The position numbers and the translations under genes were made by a program. 27,361 nt of DNA from positions 1-27,361 of the forward strand of contig CALGII010000144.1 of NCBI GenBank assembly GCA_937915485.1, given 5' to 3'. The number at the start of each line of letters is the position of its first letter. Positions within the stretch are counted from its first letter, which is position 1. The notes beneath the pieces were generated by a model. The model saw nothing but the letters and a program-made list of their open reading frames with translations, was not told where the DNA came from and searched no databases. Source of the stretch: an uncultured Ignavibacteriota bacterium. Lineage in GTDB: Bacteria; Bacteroidota; Ignavibacteria; Tepidaquicellales; Tepidaquicellaceae. Shown here in pieces: positions 8,401 through 16,220 of the stretch.

Positions 8401-10156
8401 CCTTGTTTCCGGTGAGCGTCGAAATGTCGAAATTTCTGCACACTCCTTTTACGTCATATCCGATTGAATTCAAATCCCGTACGTTTACATTGCCCTTGAA
8501 ATCCGCGTAACCCGAATTGGATTTGTAGTTCACGTCCATCACGATGACACCCGAATTCGAGTTTACAGTTCCCGAAGAGGACTCGATTCTCTGTCCGAGT
8601 ATGGTAGTATTCGAGAGTTTATACGTTATCTTGTTAGTCATCGTTCTGTAGTCGACGCCTCTGCCTTCGACTACGAAATCGCCCGTGACGCTGCTCTTAA
8701 GTTTGTCGTCCTTTATAATTCTTCCTATATCTATATTACGCGTCGTTGCTTTCGCGTCGTAAATCAGTTCGTTCTTAGTTATGTCAAGATAACCTTTTAC
8801 TTCGGCGTCGCCTGCGGATGTTTTAACCTGCGCCTCCGCATTGAACTTCAGAGGTTCGCCCTTGAACTTGAAGTTAGCAGTGATTACTCCCAGATGGCTG
8901 TAATCGGGGATTGGAATTCCGGGGATGATTTCTTTTTCGTCATCCGGATTAAGAACGGCATTTTTGCAGTCAACGTCGAAATATAGTTTTGATGGTTCGT
9001 GCAGGTTCTTAACGCTTCCGTTTATGTCCAGCGAAGTGCCGTAGGGCAGGTTAATTTTCAGTTCGTCCATCTTGAAGTCGGCGTAATTCCCCTTTGCTTT
9101 AAGTTTCAGATACACGAGACCGTCCATGAATTTGATGTCGGGAAGGAAGAACGTAAGATCATCAAAGTTAAATTTGTTCGTTGTAATGTCTATTACGAAA
9201 TTCTTTTTTTTGAAATCCGTGTAATCAATTTTTTCCTTGAGCGGGTTCAGGTTTTCGATTGACGCTTCACGAATGAATATGCGGGACTTATCTGTCAACA
9301 GCCTCAGATGCCTGACTTCGGCGAGGTCTTTATCGTCTATTTTTCCTTCAAGGGAAAGGTTGTTTATGTTGAAATCGGAATTTGTCCTGAATGAAAGATT
9401 AAGTATGTTGATTTTTTTCTCGTCGGGTAGGTACGAGCCGAAGAGGTTAAGGTTAAGGTCAGTGACGTCAAGATTGTCAAAATCCAGGCTCTTTATCTTC
9501 CGCATCACTACATTGCGTACAGGGACGTTTTCGTCTTTTTCAGCGATCGAACGGAAATTACCGTTTCTTATTTCGAACTTATCCGCGTAAATTTTCCAGT
9601 CAAACTCTTTTTTGACAGTGTCGGGTTCTTTTTCCGACTTGAGCAGGTACTCGAAATTCCAGATCCGGCTTCCGTCTTTATCGGCAACTTTTGTCAGGTT
9701 GATTTCGGGTTTGTCGATTACGAGACTTCTCACTTTCACTTTCTTGCTCCAGAGCCCGAGCAAATCATAACTTACGTCGAGCCTTCCGAGTTTAAGAAGA
9801 GTATCCTTTTTTACTACAAGGCTGACGTTATTCAATTTAATGTCCCGAACGAACGTGCCTTCAATGCTTTCAATGTAAAGTACGGATTCCTTATCCGCGA
9901 GGATGCCGTTTATCTTGTCAACCGCAATGCTAAGAATCCAGTTTCGGAAAAATGACGTCTGTATCAGAATCCCAAACAAAATGAAAAGCGCGAACAGAGC
10001 GATGAAGATTTTTTTAAAGATACCCCTCTTTTTCCTTTGACTAATGGGCTTTCCGGACGGTTCTCCGGCTTCAGGTCCCGCGACGACATCCGTTACGGGG
10101 TCTGCAGGTTTTTCATCACTTTTTAAGTCGTCAATATTTTCCGCGTTTTCGGACAA
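5471..10156 (-). CDS. tamB: TamB-like translocation/assembly protein (DUF490)
   Basis: A 1561-residue AsmA-superfamily protein that would span the periplasm and help outer-membrane protein or lipid transport, together with a BamA/TamA-type barrel that is not encoded here. The charged N-terminal tail (1-45) leads to one membrane anchor (about 49-67, IFIALFALFILFGILI). It is followed by the AsmA-like start NWILSIAVDKINGIL and VRDIKLNNVSLVV. The middle is a long series of beta strands of the pattern I-x-G-x-hydrophobic. The C-terminal DUF490 part contains VSGNASNPRLGW, the SDDAMSFIVFGKF motif near 1420-1445, and a last strand ending IVYRIKF, with a terminal Phe. The start is TTG at 10156, 3 nt after the rfaE2 stop; no better start is visible. 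The length is in the normal range for TamB. Confidence 0.88.
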   Translation of the reverse strand: MSENAENIDDLKSDEKPADPVTDVVAGPEAGEPSGKPISQRKKRGIFKKIFIALFALFILFGILIQTSFFRNWILSIAVDKINGILADKESVLYIESIEGTFVRDIKLNNVSLVVKKDTLLKLGRLDVSYDLLGLWSKKVKVRSLVIDKPEINLTKVADKDGSRIWNFEYLLKSEKEPDTVKKEFDWKIYADKFEIRNGNFRSIAEKDENVPVRNVVMRKIKSLDFDNLDVTDLNLNLFGSYLPDEKKINILNLSFRTNSDFNINNLSLEGKIDDKDLAEVRHLRLLTDKSRIFIREASIENLNPLKEKIDYTDFKKKNFVIDITTNKFNFDDLTFFLPDIKFMDGLVYLKLKAKGNYADFKMDELKINLPYGTSLDINGSVKNLHEPSKLYFDVDCKNAVLNPDDEKEIIPGIPIPDYSHLGVITANFKFKGEPLKFNAEAQVKTSAGDAEVKGYLDITKNELIYDAKATTRNIDIGRIIKDDKLKSSVTGDFVVEGRGVDYRTMTNKITYKLSNTTILGQRIESSSGTVNSNSGVIVMDVNYKSNSGYADFKGNVNVRDLNSIGYDVKGVCRNFDISTLTGNKDDAGSLNFAFDVEGTGTDPDKLIGKMNFNFDNSVLAGYTIPSTPLTAEFKTDSSKRFVTVSSNILDMEASGRFKVLDIPSLITANLKKITEQIENNLKSDSLGFKREQTAFSRREIFSTAASFETDFRYKIKLKSLVPLYLAMKDSSLVFKCDIRGRILNDKNTFVFTTEGRFEDFAYKDSVFGFRNSVVRVFLKDDAGSSLPFTYLADLTTRFSGIEFGGSKFDTLSVNLNTNAERPVVRVFGKMDSTKGIFANGHLNLNTDDFGLRLDTLSFLYDNYNFKNVEPVALEYIQNDTGSAGSNIRVNSFKLADENQRITASGYYSLNGSSDLTVSADKINISKIQLFSNPRIDKDNLIKGNVRRIKLHFTGSPEDPSLNLETNTDFLSMNKMKLGRIDALIDYEDNVLVPQISFYNPNNAGLLTIDGNVPIKNPLGKDITEEQRNSVLESEVNLGINAKDFQIKILEQFVPVISDLKGKMNGSLNISGIVKEPLLTGGMNIDKGSFTLDMTGVNYNFNANLNADKQKLNFQKFKIYHSSDSKRTMDMNGYIDFSNLSFNEMELRLRGSAKLLDENVTQNIMGIYGNLYGSTGLNDIVLKGNADNLYMTGDLNINEGRILIVPQYRIAYDIYADNFIYKVLIDSVSLKTDSLYVVKITDSLSIGDNSRLDPFENYFYRMADTTLNKPKASNFKYYLKLKSLKDVYAKLIIDEKTGQEFAGNVSTNITFDNLETESFSTRGRVDLGQNSYYKFYKNFNATGYVLFNGDVTNPELFINGLYKTNVQDVNNPGSSKQVEIDLDVSGNASNPRLGWKILVNDSPYGGSNPSDDAMSFIVFGKFKDELSANQRLNLLSTVGANVGTSFASNYLSDIINTYLPFILKTDISYKDSQSGSFADNTDVRFTAQIAGATVIFGGQIFRDLSNTNFLIEYPLNNIFGVNNFSQNIIIQLERYIDPFNQNNLSSIDNRTGGAIVYRIKF

Positions 10157-10159
10157 TAA

Positions 10160-10621
10160 TCAGAGGGTTTTGATTTTATTTATTAATCCGGTTGACGAGT
10201 ATGAGTCAACAAATTTCAGGCTGATAACTTTACCTCCGTATTCTTCGACAACATCGGAGCCAACAATATCTTCTTTCTTCCAGTCGCCGCCTTTCACGAG
10301 GAAATCAGGACGGACAAATTTTATCAGTTCATACGGTGTCTCTTCTCCGAATATGATGACGCAGTCAACGGGTTTCAGCGACGAGAGTACGAATGCCCTG
10401 TCAATTTCTCCGACGACAGGTCTTCCGCTGCCTTTAAGTTTTTTTACTGAGGAGTCCGAATTCAGTCCGACGACAAGGAAATCTCCGAGAGATTTTGCTT
10501 CATTCAGATACTCGATATGACCTCTGTGAATAATGTCAAAGCAGCCGTTTGTAAAAACGACGCTTCTTTTTTCATCTTTCAGGTTCTTCCTGATTTCGGC
10601 GAAATCTTCTTTTGCAAACAT
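10160..10621 (-). CDS. rfaE2: D-glycero-beta-D-manno-heptose 1-phosphate adenylyltransferase
   Basis: A 153-residue nucleotidyltransferase that joins ATP to heptose 1-phosphate to give ADP-heptose, the sugar donor for the LPS inner core. The cytidylyltransferase-fold signature is clear: VVFTNGCFDIIHRGHIEYL, with the HxGH motif at residues 32-35, then VGLNSDSSVKKLKG.GRPV, DRAFVLSSLKPVD, PDFLVKGGDW and the C-terminal YSSTGLI (STG near 143-145). It corresponds to the C-terminal half of the fused HldE of enterobacteria; here it is a separate gene, as is common in many phyla. It lies 4 nt after rfaE1 and 3 nt before tamB. ATG start at 10621. Confidence 0.95.
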   Translation of the reverse strand: MFAKEDFAEIRKNLKDEKRSVVFTNGCFDIIHRGHIEYLNEAKSLGDFLVVGLNSDSSVKKLKGSGRPVVGEIDRAFVLSSLKPVDCVIIFGEETPYELIKFVRPDFLVKGGDWKKEDIVGSDVVEEYGGKVISLKFVDSYSSTGLINKIKTL

Positions 10622-10625
10622 AATA

Positions 10626-11612
10626 TCAGGATATTAATTTTTTGTACAGTTTGTCCCTGCGCACAGGGACTATTCCTACTTCTTCTACTACGATTCCCGC
10701 CGCAATGTTCGCTATATATGCCGCGTCCCTGACGCCCGCGCCTCCGGACAGACAGAAAGCCATAGTTGAAATAACCGTATCACCCGCACCCGAAACATCG
10801 GCAACTTTTTTCGCAACGGTCTTGACGGACGAAACAACAATTTTCCCGTTTTCCCTGCTGTAGATTCTCATTCCGTGCTCGCCGAGTGTCAGAACGACGT
10901 TTTTGCATTTCAGTTTTTTTATAAGACTCATCACCAGTTCGTTCGGGTCTCCCGCGGTTTTTAATTTCTTTCCGAACGCATCTTCCAATTCTTTCCTGTT
11001 CGGTTTGAACAGAAAAGTTTCCTTGAATTCGAAAAAGTTTTCGAATTTCGGGTCAACGAGAACCTTGATTTTTTTCTTAACGGCGTGAGCGAGAATTTTC
11101 TTTATGAGCGGTTTTGTAAGCACGCCTTTGTTGTAGTCCTGCAGGATAATGTAATTCGTATCATTGCCAATTTCTCCGAGTTTACTAATAATCTGCGATT
11201 CTATTTGCGCACTGATATCCTGCTTCGATTCGTTGTCGATTCTTATAAGGTGATGCGAGTCCGAAATCACGCGCGTCTTGCAGGTTGTCGGTCTTGAGGA
11301 GTCGGTTATAAGCCCCGAAGTATCCTGTCCGAGGTTTCTCATCTCATCCCTGAGTATCTTGCCCGCTCCGTCGTTTCCGATAACTCCTATAAGGAAAGGC
11401 TCCGCGCCAAGTGATTTTATATTCAGGCTCACGTTCGCCGCGCCGCCGAGTTTACTTATTGATTCCTTCAGGTCAAAAACCTGTACCGGTGCTTCAGGAG
11501 ATATCCTGTTTACATTTCCGAACATGTACCTGTCAAGCATAATATCGCCGATTATACAGATTCTCTTGCCTGATGCCGCTTCGAATATCTTATCTATCTT
11601 TTTTCTGTCCAT
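10626..11612 (-). CDS. rfaE1: D-glycero-beta-D-manno-heptose-7-phosphate kinase
   Basis: A PfkB/ribokinase-family sugar kinase of 328 residues that phosphorylates heptose 7-phosphate at C1, the step before RfaE2 after GmhB-type dephosphorylation. Visible motifs are GDIMLDRYMFGNVNRISPEAPVQV near the N-terminus, KLGGAANVSLNIKSLGA, KTRVISDSHHLIRID, ILQDYNKGVLT, VDPKF, FKPNRKELE and the catalytic VSGAGDTV with the base Asp near residue 278. The length matches a stand-alone kinase domain. The start is ATG at 11612. The gene is 35 nt after the glycosyltransferase stop and 4 nt before rfaE2. The phosphatase GmhB and the isomerase GmhA are not in this window. Confidence 0.95.
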   Translation of the reverse strand: MDRKKIDKIFEAASGKRICIIGDIMLDRYMFGNVNRISPEAPVQVFDLKESISKLGGAANVSLNIKSLGAEPFLIGVIGNDGAGKILRDEMRNLGQDTSGLITDSSRPTTCKTRVISDSHHLIRIDNESKQDISAQIESQIISKLGEIGNDTNYIILQDYNKGVLTKPLIKKILAHAVKKKIKVLVDPKFENFFEFKETFLFKPNRKELEDAFGKKLKTAGDPNELVMSLIKKLKCKNVVLTLGEHGMRIYSRENGKIVVSSVKTVAKKVADVSGAGDTVISTMAFCLSGGAGVRDAAYIANIAAGIVVEEVGIVPVRRDKLYKKLIS

Positions 11613-11647
11613 CCCTTAAGATAATTTTTATATGTAGGTTATTCAAT

Positions 11648-13951
11648 TTAGAAATAGTTGAACACGAAATTCAGAAAATGGTCCGCCTGATACCTCTGCG
11701 AGAAGAAGACCTGCAGACCGTTGCTCGTTATAATGCGGTAAAAATTCGTACCTCCTTCGGAAACGACTTTCTCAATGTTCGTATTCGGGAAAAACGCTAT
11801 TATGTTGCCGAGCGTGTAACTTTCCGGATTTACGAATTTGATTTTTTCCTGAGTTTTAGGTTTGGACTTCAGGGTATCGGCAAACTTGAATTTCAGCGTG
11901 TCGTTCCGTTTGTCCTCGACCGTATAGAGGCTGTCACCCTTAAATATGCGCATCTCCCTGCCGTAACGCTCGTCGATTACTTTAAGATTCAGGTTATAAA
12001 CTCCGCTTTCAAAAGGCGAACTCATGTATTTTTTGGAATAGTAAATGAGGGCGAACGGTTTAAGCACGATTATTGTCCGAATTTCATTTCTGTCGATAAG
12101 GTCTTCAATGTTACGGTCCGAGAATATTCTCTGTTTTTCGGTATAAACGAGAGAGTCGTCCGATTCTCTTCTGATTTCTATGAGTGAGTGGTACCTGTCG
12201 AATTCATACTCGTCGTAATTTATGCTGTCGAGTATGTTCTTTGACGCGGTTGCCCAGTTTATCATCACCGTCTGCGGATTAAAGCCGAGGTTGGAGTTGT
12301 CAACCTGAAAATTCTTTAATACAAGAAGTTTTCCGTAATTTATAACGTTCGGATTGTCCGAAAGTTTTACCGTGTTCTTCGCAAGAACGGTGACGTTCGA
12401 ATCGTTGATGCTCGATTCGAGGTCACGAATGTAAAAAACCTTGTAGTCGCCGATAATTTCATTCTTGAAATTCATTTTTCCCAGTTTCTCCGCGTACCCG
12501 TCGCTCTTTACGACGGCGAGAGCGATTTTGTTCTTCTGAAGAAAACTCTTAATATCAAGTATGTTCAACTCTTCTTCAGTAGGACCTTTTTTCCTCGAGG
12601 ATTTTTTATCTTTATGTATAGCAACGGGGAAATTTCCGAGCACAAACTTTGACGGGTAGTTTGAAAGGGTCTGTACGGCGAAAACGTCATAATATCCTTC
12701 GATTTCTTCGAAATAAACCCTGTCGTCGCCCTTGACGTAATTTCTTTCTATCCTTTCCCTTATTAGTCTTCCCGCTTCATAAGTGTCTTCCCTGAACGGA
12801 TGGGGATAATAAAAACTCCATATCATGTTCATAATTATTATAACGGACAGCAGCGACAGCGTGAGATACTTTCTGTAATTCAGAATCTGCTTGACGGCGA
12901 GAGGTATGAACAGTATCGCGTTTATTACAATGTATCTCGATATCATATTCGTGCCGCCCGTACCGAAAAATCCCTGAAACATAAGAAGAAAAAGCTGCGC
13001 GACGTTGAAGAAAACGAAAATACTGAGCGCGGAGATTTCGTCTTTCTTCCTGAAAAATCCCTTTATGCAGTCGTAAGTTACTTTCAGGGCGAAGAACGAA
13101 GTGACAGGCGCGATGTAGAAAATGAATATCGGATATTGAATGACTTTTTGCAGCACTTTCGCTGCTCCGTAATCTTCGTAAATCTTGTTGGTTTCCTTCG
13201 CGAAGTAAAGCAGGTCCCCGTAGTCTTTCAGATTTAGGAGCAGCCACCATACTATGGTCAGCAGGGAGATAAGGGAAATCGCGACGGGAAGAAAATCCTT
13301 TTTCCCCTTTTTTAGAATTATCTCGACGTAAAAAATATACACTACAAAAACCACGCTGAACAGCCAGCCTTCATACCTGAACATGTTTCCAAACGCGAAG
13401 AAAACCGTCGCGGCGGCGAGAGGGACAATCTTTCCGCCGCTCTTGTTGTACATAAGAGCGTAGTAAATTCCTCCGATTATGAAAAAGAAGTGAATCGATT
13501 CCGGCAGTCCTGAAATTCCCAGCCATACCTGAAACGGAAAGAAAATAAATATCAGGCAGGAAAAGACTGCATTCCATTTATCAAAAACAATACGGCATAT
13601 CCTGTACAGGTAAAATAAGGTCGCGGTGGAGAAAAGGAAATTCGTAAAAGTCGCCGCGAAGTACAAATCCTTTATGAAGAGCATCACGAATCCGTTGAGC
13701 CAGAAGTGCGGAGACAGCCAGACACCCGCGTACATTTCGGGTTTCTGCATCCATTCAAATGATTTGACAGTGCGGCAATAATCGTCCGATGAGAGCCACC
13801 TGTAGCCCGAATTGAAAATAATAATCTGGAAAATTATTTTGACGAGCATTAGCAGCCCGAGTACCAGCCATTCGTTGTTCAGGATTGCATCCCTGAATTT
13901 TCCATAGGCGGACTTTAATAATTCTATCTTATTTGAACTGCTTTCTTTCAA
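11648..13951 (-). CDS. GT-C type integral membrane glycosyltransferase (GT39/PMT-like)
   Basis: A 767-residue membrane protein. After the first membrane helix (about 28-48) comes YRWLSSDDYCRTVKS; the SDD at 55-57 is the acidic loop motif of GT-C transferases that use polyprenyl-phosphate sugars. About ten further hydrophobic segments follow to around residue 385 (for example FIFFPFQVWLGISGLPES, GNMFRYEGWLFSVVFVVYIF, ISLLTIVWWLLL). The remaining roughly 380 residues are soluble and probably periplasmic, with no recognised domain. The gene starts with TTG at 13951, overlapping the kinase stop as TTGA, and precedes the heptose genes, so LPS core or envelope glycan modification is the likely job. 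Donor and acceptor are unknown. Confidence 0.78.
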   Translation of the reverse strand: MKESSSNKIELLKSAYGKFRDAILNNEWLVLGLLMLVKIIFQIIIFNSGYRWLSSDDYCRTVKSFEWMQKPEMYAGVWLSPHFWLNGFVMLFIKDLYFAATFTNFLFSTATLFYLYRICRIVFDKWNAVFSCLIFIFFPFQVWLGISGLPESIHFFFIIGGIYYALMYNKSGGKIVPLAAATVFFAFGNMFRYEGWLFSVVFVVYIFYVEIILKKGKKDFLPVAISLISLLTIVWWLLLNLKDYGDLLYFAKETNKIYEDYGAAKVLQKVIQYPIFIFYIAPVTSFFALKVTYDCIKGFFRKKDEISALSIFVFFNVAQLFLLMFQGFFGTGGTNMISRYIVINAILFIPLAVKQILNYRKYLTLSLLSVIIIMNMIWSFYYPHPFREDTYEAGRLIRERIERNYVKGDDRVYFEEIEGYYDVFAVQTLSNYPSKFVLGNFPVAIHKDKKSSRKKGPTEEELNILDIKSFLQKNKIALAVVKSDGYAEKLGKMNFKNEIIGDYKVFYIRDLESSINDSNVTVLAKNTVKLSDNPNVINYGKLLVLKNFQVDNSNLGFNPQTVMINWATASKNILDSINYDEYEFDRYHSLIEIRRESDDSLVYTEKQRIFSDRNIEDLIDRNEIRTIIVLKPFALIYYSKKYMSSPFESGVYNLNLKVIDERYGREMRIFKGDSLYTVEDKRNDTLKFKFADTLKSKPKTQEKIKFVNPESYTLGNIIAFFPNTNIEKVVSEGGTNFYRIITSNGLQVFFSQRYQADHFLNFVFNYF

Positions 13952-15153
13952 TTGTTGAGTTTAATTCGGAACGTTGTTCCTTTATCTGTGCTGCTTTCGA
14001 GCAAAATTAGTTTCCCTTTGTGGTAATCGTCGACGATTCTTTTCGAAAGGCTAAGTCCGAGACCCCAGCCTCTCTTCTTAGTGGAAAATCCGGGTCTGAA
14101 AATATCTTTCCTGTATTTTTTATCAACGCCCTTGCCGTTGTCGGTAACGTCAATTATTATTTCACCGGGGCGCTCATCTACCTTGAAATTAATAAATCCG
14201 TGTTCTTTTTCTATCGCGTCGAGTGCGTTCTTCAGAAGATTCTCAATTACCCATTCAAAAAGTTCCGTGTTAAGTTTTACGAGAACTTCATCGGGAGCCT
14301 GTACTCCGATGCTGACTTTCTTCCTTACGCTTCCGTCGGCATTCGTAAATCCGGGTATTCTTTTTTCGAAATAGCCGCAGACATTTTTAATAAGTTCGCT
14401 CACGTTTTCGGGTTCGAGTTTCGGGAGCGAGCCGATTTTTGAGAACCTCGTTGCAATCTTGTTTAATTTCTCAATATCGCTTTCCGTTTCGTCCAGAATC
14501 TCTTTGAAATTTCCGCTTCCGGGATCCGTGTTCTTCAGTATTTCTATCCAGCCCATGAGGGATGAAAGGGGAGTTCCGAGTTGGTGGGCGGTTTCTTTCG
14601 AGAGGCCGACCCATATACTGCTCTGCTCGTGCTTCTTGACGTATGAAAAACCGATGTAACCGAGCAGTATGAAAATGCCGCCGATTATGATTTCAAAAAA
14701 AGGCAGAACTTTCAACTGTGTTATGAGCGTTGATTGTCCGTAGTTAACGTAATTCAGAATTACCGTATCCCTGTAACTGACTTTTATCGGCGGGTTGACT
14801 TCCACCATGCTCTTAGCCTGCTTCAGGAGTATACGCTGCATATCCGGTGCAGGCAGCGTGGTATCGATATCGATATTCTTGTAAAAACTTACCACCTTAT
14901 AATCCTTGTCAGTGGCAATTATCGGAAAATCTATCTGGGTAATTATTTCGTTGAAAATGAAACTGTATTCTCCGCTTGAACTTTCGTCGTTTGCAATGTA
15001 TTCGAGCGACTTCGCGTAAAGGTTCGCGATCAGAGCCTCGCGCTTCTGAATTCTGTCCACTAGAATCTGCGTGAAGAACAGAATCGCGATGGCAAAAATG
15101 ACAGCGCTTATTACGAGAACAATTTTTAATTTTAGGGAGCCGATCTTATACAT
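13948..15153 (-). CDS. Membrane sensor histidine kinase, orphan
   Basis: A 401-residue kinase. One membrane helix (about 9-30), an extracytoplasmic sensor of roughly 115 residues (31-147, PAS-like FPIIATDKDYKVVSFYKN), then a second helix (about 149-170). The phospho-acceptor box is SKETAHQLGTPLSSLMGW with His190. The ATPase domain shows the N box ENLLKNALDAIE (about 304-315), the G1 box VTDNGKGVD (336-344), the F box FRPGFSTKK and the G2 box GWGLGLSLSK (362-371). The AHQLGTPLSSL acceptor box is the variant common in Bacteroidota rather than SHELRTPL. No response regulator gene is adjacent. It is the first gene of the minus-strand envelope operon and overlaps the glycosyltransferase by 4 nt. 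The signal sensed is unknown. Confidence 0.9.
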   Translation of the reverse strand: MYKIGSLKLKIVLVISAVIFAIAILFFTQILVDRIQKREALIANLYAKSLEYIANDESSSGEYSFIFNEIITQIDFPIIATDKDYKVVSFYKNIDIDTTLPAPDMQRILLKQAKSMVEVNPPIKVSYRDTVILNYVNYGQSTLITQLKVLPFFEIIIGGIFILLGYIGFSYVKKHEQSSIWVGLSKETAHQLGTPLSSLMGWIEILKNTDPGSGNFKEILDETESDIEKLNKIATRFSKIGSLPKLEPENVSELIKNVCGYFEKRIPGFTNADGSVRKKVSIGVQAPDEVLVKLNTELFEWVIENLLKNALDAIEKEHGFINFKVDERPGEIIIDVTDNGKGVDKKYRKDIFRPGFSTKKRGWGLGLSLSKRIVDDYHKGKLILLESSTDKGTTFRIKLNN

Positions 15154-15170
15154 TCCGAATAATGTTATCC

Positions 15171-15186
15171 TATATTAATTAATATA
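15171..15186. promoter_or_regulatory. 16-bp perfect palindrome between divergent operons
   Basis: TATATTAATTAATATA is a perfect palindrome. It lies in the 71-bp gap between the histidine kinase (minus, start 15153) and the FecCD permease (plus, start 15225). All bases are A/T, so chance is not excluded, but the position suits a shared operator or overlapping promoters. Confidence 0.3.
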
Positions 15187-15224
15187 TTCTTATTTTTACC
15201 GGGTTAAGCGATAAACAATGTAGA

Positions 15225-16220
15225 TTGAACAGAAACGTCAAAATATTATTCTTTCTTTTTATTCTTTTCATAATTTCATTCATTGCTTCATTGTTTTCCG
15301 GAAGTGTTTTTATTTCTCCCATCGAGTTATTTTCAGGGGCAGACGGAATCAACCGGAATTTAATCATGATTTTTTACGAAATCAGACTTCCCAGAACGCT
15401 TAATGCCGTGCTTATCGGTTCGGCGTTAAGTTGTTCGGGTATCGTACTCCAGACAATTCTCCGTAATAATCTCGCCGAACCCGGATTGCTCGGGATATCC
15501 GCGGGCGCAGGTCTCGGCGCGATAATTCTTTTCATTTTGCCTTACGCGTCATTTTATTTTGTCGCACCGGTATCGTTCATCTCCGCGCTCGGAACAACAC
15601 TCGTAATATTTTATATTTCTAATGGTTTAAAGCATAAATATACTAATTTTTTATCATCAAATAAAATCATCTTAGCGGGAATAGCGATAAATGCTCTGTT
15701 ATCATCAGTTAACGCTTTTCTGCTCATTTATACGGGAAAATCTCTTACGCACATAATTTACTGGCTGAACGGAGGGCTTTCCGGCAGAGGATGGAATGAA
15801 TTCTATCCGACATTCGTTTTTGTGATAGCAGGGGTAATAATAGCGGGTTTGCTTTCAAAAGAATATAACGTGCTTTCACTCGGAAGTGAATTATCCGTAA
15901 CTTTGGGACTGAACACGAAAAGACTTCAGAATATCTCTATTGCCGTGTCGTCTGTACTCGCGGCGGCGGCTGTATCCGTGGCGGGCATAATATCTTTTGT
16001 AGGACTTATAGTGCCGAACATATCAAAACTTCTTCTTGGTTCTGACCATCGATATTCGATTCCCGGAAGCATACTTCTCGGCTCGGTTTTTCTTCTCGTA
16101 TCAGATATTATTGCAAGGACTGTAATTTCTCCATCAGAAATTCCCGTAGGAATCGTGACGTCTTTTATTGGCGCGCCTGTATTCATCTGGCTTATAATTA
16201 AAAGAAGCGGAAATGAATGA
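15225..16220 (+). CDS. FecCD/BtuC-family ABC transporter permease, orphan
   Basis: A 331-residue permease with about nine or ten membrane helices. Family motifs are FYEIRLPRTLNAVLIGSALSCSG, LRNNLAEPGLLGISAGAGLGA, the central YWLNGGLSGRGW, SLGSELSVTLGL, the ATPase-contact region GIISFVGLIVPNISKLLLGSDHR, and the end SPSEIPVGIVTSFIGAPVFIWLI. Family members import Fe-siderophores, haem or cobalamin through a BtuC2D2 complex. No ATPase or substrate-binding protein is encoded beside it, so partners must lie elsewhere. The start is TTG at 15225; no upstream ATG fits. The last 8 nt overlap mnmE. Confidence 0.9.
   Translation: MNRNVKILFFLFILFIISFIASLFSGSVFISPIELFSGADGINRNLIMIFYEIRLPRTLNAVLIGSALSCSGIVLQTILRNNLAEPGLLGISAGAGLGAIILFILPYASFYFVAPVSFISALGTTLVIFYISNGLKHKYTNFLSSNKIILAGIAINALLSSVNAFLLIYTGKSLTHIIYWLNGGLSGRGWNEFYPTFVFVIAGVIIAGLLSKEYNVLSLGSELSVTLGLNTKRLQNISIAVSSVLAAAAVSVAGIISFVGLIVPNISKLLLGSDHRYSIPGSILLGSVFLLVSDIIARTVISPSEIPVGIVTSFIGAPVFIWLIIKRSGNE

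Noticed and set aside
10044..10520. 158-codon plus-strand frame antisense to tamB and rfaE2
   Set aside because: A shadow of two well-supported genes; composition is Ser/Pro/Phe-rich without a domain.
11573..12187. 204-codon plus-strand frame antisense to the glycosyltransferase
   Set aside because: Long but opposite to a coherent membrane protein gene; no motifs, and its length is explained by codon bias of the sense strand.
12777..13250. 157-codon minus-strand frame inside the glycosyltransferase
   Set aside because: An alternate frame of the same strand with Arg/His/Ser-rich text, typical of a shadow.
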